From the NCBI RefSeq assembly GCF_032921865.1, contig NZ_CP136684.1, forward strand, positions 4,192,501-4,256,500: a stretch of 64,000 nucleotides of DNA, read 5' to 3'. Shown one piece after another: positions 43,180 through 53,373 of this stretch; position 1 is the stretch's first letter; each line of letters starts with the position of its first letter. Source of the DNA: Thalassospira lucentensis (lineage in GTDB: Bacteria > Pseudomonadota > Alphaproteobacteria > Rhodospirillales > Thalassospiraceae). A program made the translations under genes and the position numbers. Under the pieces are notes generated by a model. That model did no database searches and was not told the DNA's origin. It saw only the letters and a list, made by a program, of their open reading frames with translations.

Positions 43180-45981
43180 TTATTCGTCGATGTCGTCAGA
43201 ACCGGTTTCCACTGCCTCGCTGCTATCATCAGCAACGATCGGTGCATCTTCGCCTGCTGCGATTTCGATGCCTTCTGCACCTTCTTCGCCTTCAAGCTCC
43301 TCATCACCATTATCGCCCAGATTTGACAGACGTTCGACAGCAACAACCTGTTCATCTTCGGCCGTACGGAACAGGGTAACCCCCTGTGTCTTGCGACCGG
43401 CGATGCGGATATCGTGTGTCGGCATACGGATGACCTTGCCACCATTGGTGACCATCATCAGCTCGTCGCCTTCTTCAATTACGAAGGACGCCGCGACATT
43501 GCCGTTACGTTCCGACATCTCGATATTGGCAAAGCCCTGACCACCACGGCCCGTAACACGGTATTCATAGGCAGACGTACGTTTGCCATAACCGTTTTCG
43601 GTAACCGAAAGGATCAGTTGATCGCCCGCCAGAAGTTCGCCGTAACGTTCCTGCGAAAGGATTTCCAAAGGCAAAGCATCATCAGCCGAGATTTCCTCAC
43701 GACGCAGCTTGCTTGCAATCGAAAGATACTCGTCACGTTCTTCCATGGAGGCATGGTTACCAAACAGGACGGACATCGCGATGACCGCGTCCTCTTCCGC
43801 AAGACGAATACCGCGTACACCGACCGAGTTACGGCCAGTAAAGACACGAACGTCCCCGACACGGAAACGAATGCATTTACCCAGACGGGTCGTCAGCAGA
43901 ATATCGTCATCATCGGTACAGGTCTGAACCGCAATCAGTTTGTCACCACGATCTTCTTCAAGTTTCATGGCGATCTTGCCGTTTGATTTCACATTTACGA
44001 AATCGGCAAGACTGTTACGGCGGACGTTACCGGTCGAAGTCGCAAACATCACATGCAGGTTTGGCCATTCTTCCTCGTCAGGAAGCGGCAGAACCGTTGT
44101 GATATATTCGCCTTCGGACAGCGGCAGCAGGTTCACAAGCGCCTTGCCGCGCGATTGCGGCGTGCCCAGCGGCAGACGCCAGACTTTCATCTTGTAAACC
44201 ATCCCCTCGGAGCTGAAGAACAGAACCGGGGTGTGGGTGTTGGCCACGAACAGTTTGGATACGAAATCCTCTTCACGCGTTGCCATGCCCGAACGGCCTT
44301 TGCCACCGCGACGCTGTGCGCGGTAGGTCGACAGCGGAACTCGCTGGATATAACCGCTGTGCGAAACGGTCACGACCATTTCTTCGCGGGCAATCAGGTC
44401 TTCGATGTCGTGTTCGAATTCGGCTTCCTGAATTTCACTGCGACGTTCATTGGCAAACTCGTTACGCATTTCCGTCAGTTCATCCTTCAGGATGATCATC
44501 TTGCGTTCGCGTGAACCAAGGATATCAAGGAAATCTTTGATCTTCTCGCCCAATTCGGTCAATTCGGACGCGATTTTATCACGTTCCAGACCGGTCAGGC
44601 GATGCAGACGCAGTTCAAGGATTGCGCGCGCCTGCGCTTCGGACAGGCGATAATTGCCATCGTCCGAACCAACCTGGTTCGGATCGGCTATCAGCTCGAT
44701 CAACGGAACAATATCGCCCGCCGGCCAACTGCGTTCCATCAGCTGTTCACGTGCAATCTGCGGGTCAGCAGCGGCACGAATCAAACGAATGACTTCGTCG
44801 ATGTTGGCAACAGCAATACCAAGACCTACCACCAGATGGGCACGTTCACGCGCCTTTTTCAGCAGGTGAATGGTCCGGCGTGTAATGACTTCTTCGCGGA
44901 ACTCGACGAATGCCTGAATGATGTCTTTCAGGTTCATCAATTCCGGCTTGCCACGGTTCAGCGCCAGCATATTGACACCAAACGAGGTCTGAAGCGCGGT
45001 AAAGCGGAACAACTGGTTCAGAACGACATCGGCAACCGCATCGCGCTTGATCTCGATAACCATGCGAACGCCCGAACGGTCAGACTCGTCACGCAGATCG
45101 GAAATGCCTTCGATCTTTTTGTCGCGGACCAGTTCCGCGATTTTTTCCATCAGCGTCGCCTTGTTCACCTGATAGGGAACTTCGGTGACGATAATGGCCT
45201 CGCGATTGGCGCGGATTTCCTCGACATGGGTACGTGCCCGCATAACGACAGAACCACGACCGGTCTTAAAGGCCGAATGAATACCCGAACGGCCAAGGAT
45301 CAGCGCACCGGTTGGAAAATCTGGACCATGCACGAATTCCATCAGACCTTCGACGGTAATGGCCGGATTATCAACATAGGCCATGCATCCATCAATAACT
45401 TCGCCAAGGTTGTGCGGCGGAATATTGGTGGCCATACCGACTGCGATACCGCCCGCACCATTGACCAGCATGTTCGGAAAACGTGCCGGCAGAACCGATG
45501 GTTCCTTGGTGGTTTCGTCGTAGTTATCGCGGAAATCGATGGTTTCCTTATCGATATCGTCGAGCAGAAAGTGGGCTGATTTGGCCATACGGGCTTCGGT
45601 GTAACGCATGGCGGCGGCCTTGTCGCCGTCCATCGAACCGAAGTTCCCCTGCCCGTCAATCAGCGGCAAGCGCATGGAGAACCCCTGCGCCATACGAACC
45701 ATTGCGTCGTAAATAGCGCTATCGCCGTGCGGGTGATATTTACCCATAACGTCCCCGACCACACGGGCCGACTTGCGGAACGGTTTGTTCCATTCAAAGC
45801 CGTTTTCATGCATCGCATACAGAATGCGGCGGTGAACCGGTTTCAAACCGTCACGGACGTCTGGAAGCGCACGGCTGACGATCACGCTCATCGCGTAATC
45901 GAGGTAGCTGCGGCGCATTTCTTGTTCGATGGATACCGGGAAAATATCGCGGCTATCTGGGTTGGTCTCTTTGGTGGACAA
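43180..45981 (-). CDS. gyrA: DNA gyrase subunit A
   Basis: A 933-residue breakage-reunion subunit of gyrase. The catalytic Tyr127 is in MRYTEARM. The quinolone region [20 protein letters not shown] (81-100) keeps Ser88 and Asp92, the residues matching E. coli Ser83 and Asp87, so no classical quinolone-resistance change is seen. The GyrA-box is [10 protein letters not shown]. Six beta-propeller repeats follow, with a C-terminal acidic tail of about 60 residues rich in Glu/Asp. First gene of the gyrA-coaD-ppi operon. Confidence 0.97.
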   Translation of the reverse strand: MSTKETNPDSRDIFPVSIEQEMRRSYLDYAMSVIVSRALPDVRDGLKPVHRRILYAMHENGFEWNKPFRKSARVVGDVMGKYHPHGDSAIYDAMVRMAQGFSMRLPLIDGQGNFGSMDGDKAAAMRYTEARMAKSAHFLLDDIDKETIDFRDNYDETTKEPSVLPARFPNMLVNGAGGIAVGMATNIPPHNLGEVIDGCMAYVDNPAITVEGLMEFVHGPDFPTGALILGRSGIHSAFKTGRGSVVMRARTHVEEIRANREAIIVTEVPYQVNKATLMEKIAELVRDKKIEGISDLRDESDRSGVRMVIEIKRDAVADVVLNQLFRFTALQTSFGVNMLALNRGKPELMNLKDIIQAFVEFREEVITRRTIHLLKKARERAHLVVGLGIAVANIDEVIRLIRAAADPQIAREQLMERSWPAGDIVPLIELIADPNQVGSDDGNYRLSEAQARAILELRLHRLTGLERDKIASELTELGEKIKDFLDILGSRERKMIILKDELTEMRNEFANERRSEIQEAEFEHDIEDLIAREEMVVTVSHSGYIQRVPLSTYRAQRRGGKGRSGMATREEDFVSKLFVANTHTPVLFFSSEGMVYKMKVWRLPLGTPQSRGKALVNLLPLSEGEYITTVLPLPDEEEWPNLHVMFATSTGNVRRNSLADFVNVKSNGKIAMKLEEDRGDKLIAVQTCTDDDDILLTTRLGKCIRFRVGDVRVFTGRNSVGVRGIRLAEEDAVIAMSVLFGNHASMEERDEYLSIASKLRREEISADDALPLEILSQERYGELLAGDQLILSVTENGYGKRTSAYEYRVTGRGGQGFANIEMSERNGNVAASFVIEEGDELMMVTNGGKVIRMPTHDIRIAGRKTQGVTLFRTAEDEQVVAVERLSNLGDNGDEELEGEEGAEGIEIAAGEDAPIVADDSSEAVETGSDDIDE

Positions 45982-46172
45982 AAGCCGTGACCTCTTAAAC
46001 GCTTGATCAGAAATGCTTCAATCGGCGTGACATATGGACATATGCCTGACCAGTGAGCCGGAAAGTATCAGGTTTGTCCGGCACAAACAATATTGACAAA
46101 TCTGCCTGTCCCGGCATTAGGCACAAACGACCGAAATAATCGTATTTTAAGCAAAATTGCCCGGCCTGAAGG

Positions 46173-47135
46173 CTACTTTTTACCATTGGGTGCGGTCATG
46201 ATCGGTGCTACCGGGTCACATTCAATCTCGGCAACATCCTTATCCCTAACAGTCTTTCGCCCGAAACGTATCTGCGAAACGGCAATCCCGGCCAGAATAA
46301 CGCCAAGCGCGATCACGCTGGTGGGCTGAGGTACTTCCTGAAGCACAAGAAAACCGACCATCACACCGACGGCTGGCACAAGGTAATTGTTAAACACCAC
46401 AAAGCTCGCGCCGGCACGCGCAATCAGATACAGAATCAGGAACATGGCAATGCCGGTCGGGAAAATCCCCAGATACAGGATCGATAGCGCCCCATCAACG
46501 TCCCATCCCATATTCCAGGGCTGATCAACAAACAGCGCAAAGGGGGCGAGCATCAATGCGGCAAAAGTCAGAATCACCGCCGCAGATCCGACGCGGGGCT
46601 GATCGCGCAGATTGCGCGCAACCAGCGATGAAATCGCGTAGCACACCGCCGCGATCAAAACAGCCAGCTGAAAAACAAGCTGTCCGCCAAGCCCGGTCAG
46701 GGTTTCCGGTCCGACCAGAACAATTACACCGATGGTGCCAAGAACCACGCCAAGCGCCTTGCCCGTCGAAAGTTTTTCATCATGCGTCACGAAATGCGCC
46801 AGCGCCACCGTTGTCAGCGGCACGACAGACATCAGGATTGCCGCCAGCCCTGCATCGATTTCCGTTTCGCCATAACTGATCAGGAAAAAAGGGATAGCAT
46901 TTCCCAGCAACGCAACAAAGAAGGTAGACCACCACGCGCGCCGCCCCTTTGGGAGGTCACTTTTCCGGATAAAAGCAAAGGCCCAAAGCACGAGTGCGGC
47001 AACGCTCAGCCGCCCGGCTGCGACCACCAACGGCGAATAGGCATGCACACCGATCTTGATGAAGGTGAATGAGCTGCCCCACATCAGCGCCAGCAAAAAC
47101 AGCAACGCAAATTCACGAATTCCCGGACGTGTCAT
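46173..47135 (-). CDS. DMT-family (EamA) metabolite exporter
   Basis: A 320-residue inner-membrane protein with ten predicted helices in two EamA repeats (about 8-145 and 155-292). Marker segments include LMWGSSFTFIKIGVHAYSPL near 17-36 and SYGETEIDAGLAAILMSVVP near 86-105. It probably exports amino acids or other metabolites. It lies upstream of gyrA in the same direction, with a gap of about 190 bases. A basic C-terminal tail extends beyond the last helix. Confidence 0.9.
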   Translation of the reverse strand: MTRPGIREFALLFLLALMWGSSFTFIKIGVHAYSPLVVAAGRLSVAALVLWAFAFIRKSDLPKGRRAWWSTFFVALLGNAIPFFLISYGETEIDAGLAAILMSVVPLTTVALAHFVTHDEKLSTGKALGVVLGTIGVIVLVGPETLTGLGGQLVFQLAVLIAAVCYAISSLVARNLRDQPRVGSAAVILTFAALMLAPFALFVDQPWNMGWDVDGALSILYLGIFPTGIAMFLILYLIARAGASFVVFNNYLVPAVGVMVGFLVLQEVPQPTSVIALGVILAGIAVSQIRFGRKTVRDKDVAEIECDPVAPIMTAPNGKK

Positions 47136-47388
47136 CTTCCCAGCCTATTCTTGCCACAGTTTTTGGGCTTTATCGAACATCGAAAGCCAACTGACAGCGT
47201 TAGAGCCAGAAAACACGAGAATCAAGCGAATAGCTGAAAATCAGCCGCCCCATAATACGGCCTGCAATCGGCACCACCTAAAAATAAAGCCCCATCTTGT
47301 CTAGCGCGAAATCGCCTGCCGGGCTTTGACGCAGCACAACGCTTTTGCAGCGAAAAGATGAAAAAAGACAATGGACACAACTTAATTG

Positions 47389-47406
47389 TTGCGAATGATT
47401 TTCAAT
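47389..47406. promoter_or_regulatory. Fur-like box upstream of small gene 47448
   Basis: TTGCGAATGATTTTCAAT. The core TGCGAATGATTTT-AAT is shared with the TonB-receptor site (one mismatch in 17). It lies 42 bases upstream of the chosen start of the small gene. Confidence 0.5.
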
Positions 47407-47447
47407 CGCTTTACTGTGAGCGCAACAATATGAATGGGATGCGAGCA

Positions 47448-47666
47448 ATGAAATATGTGGATCAGGAACTGACCATTGAGGAAATGCTGGCCGATCCGAT
47501 CGTCCAGACATTAATGCGCTACGATGGTATTTCTGCCAGTGACGTTCGTCACACGATTGATCAGGTTCTGCAAAATCGCCTGCCATTGCGCCCTGTCCGG
47601 GTTCGCAGCAGCGGAGCAGCCCCCCATGACTGGCGTATGACCGGCCTGCGTCCGGATGCGGCCTGA
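47448..47666 (+). CDS. Small protein with an iron-box promoter, function unknown
   Basis: A 72-residue acidic-to-basic protein beginning MKYVDQELTIEEMLADPIVQ, then LMRYDGISASDVRHTIDQVL, and ending in an Arg-rich tail. The N-terminal half resembles short alphaproteobacterial helical proteins with a DPIVxxLMxxDG pattern; no function is known to me. I chose ATG 47448 because GCGAG precedes it; ATGs at 47430 and 47439 are alternatives. The upstream Fur-like box suggests it is made under iron limitation. It is convergent with the broken DUF547 gene. Confidence 0.6.
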   Translation: MKYVDQELTIEEMLADPIVQTLMRYDGISASDVRHTIDQVLQNRLPLRPVRVRSSGAAPHDWRMTGLRPDAA

Positions 47667-47684
47667 TGCCTGAACGACCGCGAC

Positions 47685-48528
47685 TCACGGACCGCTATCG
47701 TTCAATGACCAGTCGTAATGATAGCCGCTGATTGGCAAGTCATCCCCGTGGACGCTCAGCCATGTTGCGAATTCCAATCCGGCATAGCGCGCCAGATGAT
47801 CGGAAAACGCGGCATCGTTTTTGCCAAAATCGGATCGATACCAGTCAAAAAGCGATGAAAACTCCACCTCTGATCCATCTTCTGCCACTCGCACCGCGCG
47901 CTCATCCCGAATGAACGCCAAAGCAGCCTTATCAAGTTGCTCTTCTATACGGCTGCCGTCATAGGCCGTTGCCATCAGTGCCGGACAGCCAATCGACGCA
48001 CAGTTAAGCGCATAATGAATGCGGGGATCCTGCCAGATCGGACGCAGGATGCGATGTTCAATATCATTCAGAACTCAGTGACCGTCCCTCGACCAGCAGA
48101 AGTTTTTTGTCCCACGGCCCCACCGAGAACCAGCCAGGCGAAATATTGATGCCGCGAATACTGTCGACCGGATAATGATCCAGGACCACCGCAACTGTTT
48201 GCGCATTATAAAGATTGATCCAGAATGCCATTTGCTGTTCGCGGCTGTATCCATCGATTTCAACGGATTGCATTGCGGCAAGGTAGTCTGAAATTTGTTT
48301 ACGGCTTGATGATTTGGCCCCGGCATAATCGAACTTTGTGACACCCGACGAAACCACAATCAGGTGATGATCAAGAATCGTTTGCCAGGGAGAATGATCA
48401 ATTTCTGCTTCGTTTGAAGTGTCATGGGTCTGCCATGCCGGCCAAAGATCAGCATCCGGTGCGGCGAATGCAACCACCGGCAACATAGCCCAAAGCACGG
48501 TCACGACCGGCATCCATAAACGTTTCAA
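47685..48528 (-). pseudogene. DUF547 protein gene broken by a one-base frameshift
   Basis: Two minus-strand frames together give a complete DUF547 protein of about 280 residues. The 5' part (from TTG 48528, giving MKRLWMPVVTVLWAMLPVVA as signal peptide) runs to an early stop at 48064 after LLLVEGRSLSSE. The 3' part resumes in the next frame as NDIEHRILRPIWQDPRIHYA, NCASIGCPALMATAYDGS and ends YHYDWSLNDSGP. Removing one A:T pair at 48072-48073 restores the family sequence LSLNDIEH. DUF547 proteins are secreted proteins of uncertain function. It is either a real recent mutation or a sequencing error in the AA pair. Confidence 0.85.
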
Positions 48529-48666
48529 AATGTCATTTCCCCGGCACCATCCATCCGCGATCCTGCATTCTATGGTCGACGGGCCGTTCAAGGTCACATC
48601 AAACTGCCGTGATGGCAGCACCGCCAATTATATACACCTAACCACAAGTTGATATATAATGATCCC

Positions 48667-49461
48667 ATGACACAGGCCGGTGCAATTCAGCTTATCCCCG
48701 GCAGTGGCGGGCAATTGGGGCAGGTCATTGCCACCCGAGCCCTCCTCGGTGCCGGACACCAATCGGCAGATTCTGGTTCTGCCGGTAATGGTTCTGCTGG
48801 GCCACAATTAAGGTCTGCCGCCGTTTCGATCCGTCCGATCAACGAAGCCACCTCTGCCGCACAGGCATCCGATATAGCGGCAAACGCGCCTTCTTCGCCG
48901 GTCAACAGCGCAGCATCAATTGTAACCATCATTCAGCAGCTTGATCCTCGCACCCTGCCGGGGGCAGCAGCACCCGACACCCGAAGTCCTGCCACGCAAC
49001 AACGCGAAGCGCGCGAGGAAACACCTGAAAGTGCGCGCAGACCAACAAGCAACCCAGCCCTTCTGACCGACCGCGAACGCGAGATTGTACGTGAATTGCA
49101 GGCACGGGACGCCAATGTCCGGACCGAAGAAGAAAGCCATCAGACCCTTGCCGGCGCGAATGCCGGAATGATCAGTTACAGCTACACCGCCGGTCCCGAC
49201 GGGCGGCTTTATGCCACGGGCGGCAAGGTCAGCATTCATCCGCTTCAGGGCCTTGACGGGATTGCGGCGATTGCCAATCAGGCCGCCATATCGCGCGCCG
49301 CCTCTATGCCCGGAACATCATCGGCCGACTTCAATGTTGCGCAGGGCGCCTCACGTAATATCAGTGCGATGATCGCAACACAGGCGATTGCGGCCGCAGA
49401 AAGCTACCGCATGACACTGGGACTGAACGCGGCACCGGGCAATATCGATATTACGGGCTGA
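48667..49461 (+). CDS. SprA-related (putative metalloprotease CJM1_0395-like) protein
   Basis: A 264-residue protein. The first about 130 residues are low-complexity Ala/Ser/Gly-rich. The conserved core (about 135-215) contains LTDREREIVRELQARDANVR, EESHQTLAGANAGMISYSY and GPDGRLYATGGKVSI, the hallmark of SprA-related proteins. The HQ pair in that core is the basis for suggesting a metalloprotease; activity is unproven. No signal peptide is evident. ATG 48667 is used; a TTG at 48649 would add six residues. A terminator follows at 49484. Confidence 0.8.
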   Translation: MTQAGAIQLIPGSGGQLGQVIATRALLGAGHQSADSGSAGNGSAGPQLRSAAVSIRPINEATSAAQASDIAANAPSSPVNSAASIVTIIQQLDPRTLPGAAAPDTRSPATQQREAREETPESARRPTSNPALLTDREREIVRELQARDANVRTEEESHQTLAGANAGMISYSYTAGPDGRLYATGGKVSIHPLQGLDGIAAIANQAAISRAASMPGTSSADFNVAQGASRNISAMIATQAIAAAESYRMTLGLNAAPGNIDITG

Positions 49462-49483
49462 CTGTATTCTCGGAAGCCACGAA

Positions 49484-49512
49484 AAAAGGGGCCTACATGG
49501 CAAGCCCCTTTT
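49484..49512. terminator. Terminator after the SprA-related gene
   Basis: AAAAGGGGC/GCCCCTTTT around an 11-base loop, between the convergent 48667 and pyrC genes. Confidence 0.85.
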
Positions 49513-49531
49513 GAACATGATGGGCGCAACC

Positions 49532-50587
49532 CTAATCGGCATAGTGCCAGTAAATCGGGAAACCCGGATCAAACACTGTGACGGGACCCTCACCGGTTTC
49601 AATTCTGGCCGGGAATGCTGCCGCCTCATCGCGCTTTTCCAGCGTGATCTTGTCGCCATTCAACGGCAGACCATAGAATTGCGGCCCGTTGACCGAGGCA
49701 AAGCCTTCAAGCTTGTCTAGCGCCCCTTCTTCCTCGAACACATGGGCCAGAAGCTGGACCGTGTTATTGGCGGTAAAGATACCGGCACAACCGCATGCGC
49801 TTTCCTTGCGATCATCGGTATGCGGCGCTGAGTCAGTCCCCAGAAAGAAGCGCACATCACCGCTGGTCGCGGCCTTGCGCAATGCGAGGCGATGCTTTTC
49901 ACGCTTGGCCACCGGCAGGCAATAGAAATGCGGATGAATGCCGCCAACCAGAATGGCATTACGGTTGATGATCAGGTGGTGCGTCGTGATCGTCGCGCCA
50001 AGATTCTTGTCAGAGGCCTTGACGTATTCAACGCCGTCTTCGGTGGTGATATGTTCCATGATCACGCGAAGTTCAGGCAAACGCTTGCGCAGCGGATCAA
50101 GAACGCGATCGATGAACACGGCCTCGCGGTCGAAAATATCAATCTCGGGGTCGGTAACTTCGCCGTGCACGCAAAGTGGAATGCCAAGACTTGCCATGCG
50201 TTCCAGCACAGGCATCGCCTTGTCGAAATCGCGCACTCCACTTGCCGAATTCGTCGTCGCCCCGGCCGGATACAGCTTCAACGCCGTAATCACGCCATTT
50301 CGATATCCTTCTTCGACATCGTCGGGATTGGTGCCTTCGGTCAGGTAAAGCGTCATCAGCGGCGTAAAGTCGTGACCCTGCGGGATGACCGCGTTAATCC
50401 GGTCACGATAGGCAATCGCATCAGCGGTCTTGACCACCGGCGGCACAAGGTTCGGCATAATGATCGCACGCGCAAAATGTTCGCTGGTTTCGCCAATAAC
50501 CCCTTCAAGCATCGCGCCATCGCGCAGATGCAGATGCCAGTCATCGGGACGGCGAAAGGTAATGCGATTTACTGAATTTGCGGGCAT
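49532..50587 (-). CDS. pyrC: Dihydroorotase
   Basis: A 351-residue zinc amidohydrolase that cyclises carbamoyl-aspartate to dihydroorotate in de novo pyrimidine synthesis. The metal ligands are visible in [12 protein letters not shown] near 15-26, the carbamylated Lys in [15 protein letters not shown] near 98-112, the His ligands in [11 protein letters not shown] and MEHITTEDG, and the catalytic Asp in [13 protein letters not shown] near 252-264. Length fits type II PyrC (348). ATG 50587 follows an excellent GAGGAGGT. Confidence 0.96.
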   Translation of the reverse strand: MPANSVNRITFRRPDDWHLHLRDGAMLEGVIGETSEHFARAIIMPNLVPPVVKTADAIAYRDRINAVIPQGHDFTPLMTLYLTEGTNPDDVEEGYRNGVITALKLYPAGATTNSASGVRDFDKAMPVLERMASLGIPLCVHGEVTDPEIDIFDREAVFIDRVLDPLRKRLPELRVIMEHITTEDGVEYVKASDKNLGATITTHHLIINRNAILVGGIHPHFYCLPVAKREKHRLALRKAATSGDVRFFLGTDSAPHTDDRKESACGCAGIFTANNTVQLLAHVFEEEGALDKLEGFASVNGPQFYGLPLNGDKITLEKRDEAAAFPARIETGEGPVTVFDPGFPIYWHYAD

Positions 50588-50689
50588 GGGGGCGACCTCC
50601 TCGGAACCGGAACAAACGAATGGGCGCGAGCGCAAAGGCTAACTAACAGATCAGTCCCGGTTTTGGAATTGGAAAGCGGCCCGAAAGAC

Positions 50690-50719
50690 AAAAGGTCAGG
50701 CATTTCTGCCTGACCTTTT
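50690..50719 (-). terminator. Terminator of tRNA-His
   Basis: AAAGGTCAGGCA/TGCCTGACCTTT around TTTC, immediately beyond the tRNA on the minus strand. Confidence 0.88.
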
Positions 50720-50723
50720 CACA

Positions 50724-50801
50724 TGGGGCGAGTGATGGGACTTGAACCCACGGCCCCCAGAGCCACAATCTGGTGCTCTAACCACCTGAGCTACACCCGC
50801 C
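50724..50801 (-). tRNA. tRNA-His (anticodon GTG)
   Basis: A 78-nt minus-strand cloverleaf including the extra 5' G(-1) typical of tRNA-His, paired with C73, and an encoded CCA. Anticodon loop ATTGTGG, T-arm GGGTTCAAGTCCC, D-arm AGCTCAGGTGGTTAGAGC. Confidence 0.97.
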
Positions 50802-51118
50802 GTCGTGTGGCGCGGTTTTTATCGCCGGGAGCCCCGGACGTCAAGCGCATATTTTTACTTTTTTGCCCTGTTTTCCCCGGAACTTCGCAAAGTCGCACAA
50901 TCCGGGGGACTGCGGGTTTTAACATCGGGTATATCATTGCATCCAATCCAACCGAACAGGCATCCCATCCGTTTGAACATCTTGCGTGATCGCGCAAGTG
51001 GCCTAATTAAACCAATTCAATATCTTGAACACGCCCGCCATTCCGGGCGAAATTAACACGGCGCACCGGCCTGAACCGTCATGTGCGCCACAAAGAGAAA
51101 ACAATACGGAGTATCGGA
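50802..51118. other. Intergenic region, nothing recognised
   Basis: About 317 bases between tRNA-His and the oxidoreductase gene. It must hold the tRNA promoter (minus) and the oxidoreductase promoter (plus). No repeat or structured element stood out. Confidence 0.35.
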
Positions 51119-52120
51119 ATGAAGTGGGGCGTCATCAGCACGGCAAAGATCGGTACGGAAAAGGTCATTCCGGCCATGCAGGAAAGCGACAAACTTGAAA
51201 TTCTTGCCATTGCCGGACGTGATCTTGAAAAAACGCGCGAAACCGCCCAAAGCCTGCGCATTCCGCGCGCCTATGGTTCCTACGAAGAACTGTTGGCCGA
51301 TCCGTCAATCGAGGCAATCTATAATCCCCTGCCCAACCATCTTCATGTGGAATGGACGATCAAGGCGCTGGAAGCAGGAAAACACGTACTGTGCGAAAAA
51401 CCGATCGGACTGGACACCGAAGATGCCAAGCGCCTGATTGCGGCGCGCGACAAAAGCGGCAAGCATGTACTTGAGGCCTTCATGGTCCGTCATCATCCGC
51501 AGTGGCAGGAAGCACGTCGGCTCGTTGAAAGCGGTCAGATCGGTACGATCACCACGGTGCAAAGCATCTTTACCTATTTCAATGCCGATCCGAACAATGT
51601 GCGTAACAAAAAGGATATCGGCGGCGGCGGTTTGCTTGATATCGGCTGTTACTGCATCGTCGGCCCGCGCTACATCACCGGCAAGGAACCGGTGCGTGTG
51701 GTTTCCCTGATGGACAAGGATCCGAAATTCGGCACCGACCGGCTTGTTTCGGGCATGCTCGATTTCGGAAGCGGCATTCAGGCAAGCTTTGTTTGCGGCA
51801 CACAGTCGGCTGCCGTGCAACGCGTTCATATCCTTGGCACCGAAGGCCGCGTCGAAATCATTATGCCGTTCAACCCGATCCCTGAAAATCCGGCACTGAT
51901 ACGTATCGGCACGCAAAAACAGCCCGGTTTTGACGAAGCACGCGAAATCAAATTCCCGATCTGCAACCATTATACCCTGCAGGGAGAGAATGCGACGGCG
52001 ATCTTTAATGGCGAAAGCCCGATCGATTATCCGATCGAGGACGCCATCGCCAATATGCAGATCCTCGATGCTCTGAGCCGCTCTGCACGTACTGGAAGCT
52101 GGGAAATGGTCAGTTCCTGA
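51119..52120 (+). CDS. Gfo/Idh/MocA-family oxidoreductase
   Basis: A 333-residue NAD(P)-dependent dehydrogenase acting on sugars, polyols or dihydrodiols. The Rossmann N-terminus (MKWGVISTAKIGTEKVIPAM) and the catalytic Lys in HVLCEKPIGLD near 91-101 mark the family, followed by the C-terminal alpha/beta domain (GGGLLDIGCYCIVGPRYI). The overall pattern resembles D-xylose/dihydrodiol dehydrogenases, but the substrate cannot be fixed. ATG 51119 follows GGAG. A terminator at 52145 ends it as a single gene. Confidence 0.9.
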   Translation: MKWGVISTAKIGTEKVIPAMQESDKLEILAIAGRDLEKTRETAQSLRIPRAYGSYEELLADPSIEAIYNPLPNHLHVEWTIKALEAGKHVLCEKPIGLDTEDAKRLIAARDKSGKHVLEAFMVRHHPQWQEARRLVESGQIGTITTVQSIFTYFNADPNNVRNKKDIGGGGLLDIGCYCIVGPRYITGKEPVRVVSLMDKDPKFGTDRLVSGMLDFGSGIQASFVCGTQSAAVQRVHILGTEGRVEIIMPFNPIPENPALIRIGTQKQPGFDEAREIKFPICNHYTLQGENATAIFNGESPIDYPIEDAIANMQILDALSRSARTGSWEMVSS

Positions 52121-52144
52121 TACCTACCGAAAAGAAGACGAAGA

Positions 52145-52174
52145 AAAGGGCGCAGCTATTCGGCTGCGCCCTTT
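52145..52174. terminator. Bidirectional terminator
   Basis: AAAGGGCGCAGC/GCTGCGCCCTTT around TATTCG, between the convergent oxidoreductase and tautomerase genes. Confidence 0.88.
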
Positions 52175-52201
52175 GTACTTGTATTTGGCTTGAAACCGAT
52201 T

Positions 52202-52438
52202 TCAACCGGCCTTTGCCGCAGCCTGTTTTCGATGCTCGGTAACCGGAATACCGCCAACGCCCCAGTTATCTGTCTCGACTTCGTCGATGACAACGAAGGT
52301 GCTGTTATGCGGTTTGCCCAGAACCTCGAACAAAAGGTCGCTAATCCCCTTTATCAGGGCCTGCTTTTCTTTGACCGTGGTGCTGATTTCTCCCTTGGTG
52401 GTTCCCTCACGGGTGATCTTGATATTCACATAAGGCAT
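52202..52438 (-). CDS. Tautomerase-family protein (4-oxalocrotonate tautomerase-like)
   Basis: A 78-residue protein whose catalytic base should be Pro1 after Met removal (MPYVNIKITREG). The middle KEKQALIKGISDLLFEVLGK and HNSTFVVIDEVETDNWGVGG follow the tautomerase pattern with the conserved Trp. Slightly longer than classic 4-OT (62). ATG 52438 follows AAGGAGAAC. It lies 52 bases after an SDR gene on the same strand, so both probably form a small catabolic or detoxification unit. Confidence 0.88.
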   Translation of the reverse strand: MPYVNIKITREGTTKGEISTTVKEKQALIKGISDLLFEVLGKPHNSTFVVIDEVETDNWGVGGIPVTEHRKQAAAKAG

Positions 52439-52490
52439 CTTGTTCTCCTTGGGCATAGGCCCGGCTCGACAATTAGGATCAACATCGGAG

Positions 52491-53204
52491 TTACCAGCGA
52501 CCGGCGTGCTGACCACCATCGACATTCAGGGTTTCACCGGTAACGAAGTCGGCCAGTTCGAGATAACGAACAGCATCAGAAATGTTTTCAACCTCGCCCA
52601 TTCGTCCCATCGGATGAAGGCCTTCGAAGAATTCGAAATGTTCGGGTGCATGCATCGGTGTTTTGATGATGCCCGGCGCAATGGCGTTCACACGAATACC
52701 CTGCTTGGCATACTCAATCGCAAGCCCACGGGTTACCGAGTCCAACCCGCCCTTTGTAAGGGTTGCCAAACCGGATGGAACACCGGCCAGAGCCTGATGA
52801 ACCAAACCAGTTGTAATCTGGACGATATGACCGCGCCCCTGCCGCAGCATCAGGGGAATGACACGCTGCGTGATGTGGAAGAACCCGGCAACATTCACCC
52901 GTAGAACATTCTCGAAATCTTCGGCAGAATATTCATGAAATGGCTTGCTGATAAAAATGCCCGCATTATTGATCAGGGTATCAATCCGCCCAAAACGGTC
53001 TTCCGCAGTTTCAACAATCTTTGCCGCAATCACCGGGTCGCTGATATCACCGGCAACAGTCACGACTTCGTTATCTTCACTAGCCGCGATATTGCGTGAG
53101 TTGGCAACCACCGCATATCCCAGTTCACGATAGGTTTTGACAACACCGGCACCAATGCCCTGGGAAGCACCGGTTATAATGGCAACTTTCCGTTCGTTAC
53201 TCAT
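52491..53204 (-). CDS. SDR-family protein lacking the catalytic tyrosine
   Basis: A 237-residue short-chain dehydrogenase/reductase fold. The cofactor motif TGASQGIG (11-18), NNAG (79-82) and PGIIKTPMH after the active site are intact. The catalytic Lys151 is present (LATLTKGGLDSV), but the Tyr expected four residues earlier is Ala147 and the Ser position is Thr (VQITTG). It thus belongs to a divergent SDR branch whose chemistry is unclear. It forms a unit with the tautomerase downstream and is divergent from a LysR regulator 169 bases away that likely controls it. Confidence 0.9.
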   Translation of the reverse strand: MSNERKVAIITGASQGIGAGVVKTYRELGYAVVANSRNIAASEDNEVVTVAGDISDPVIAAKIVETAEDRFGRIDTLINNAGIFISKPFHEYSAEDFENVLRVNVAGFFHITQRVIPLMLRQGRGHIVQITTGLVHQALAGVPSGLATLTKGGLDSVTRGLAIEYAKQGIRVNAIAPGIIKTPMHAPEHFEFFEGLHPMGRMGEVENISDAVRYLELADFVTGETLNVDGGQHAGRW

Positions 53205-53373
53205 GACTTCATTCCTAAAAAACTGAACGATGCAGGCATCATGACCATACTTTCCGTTCAGGAAATTTGAATTCGCCCATTGGGCAACAGCGTTACCAAT
53301 GGTTTAATTAATTGCGCCATTCGAAGGAATTAGCGAAAAATGCAATTCAGTCTTTCGATTTGAGGAACGAACA

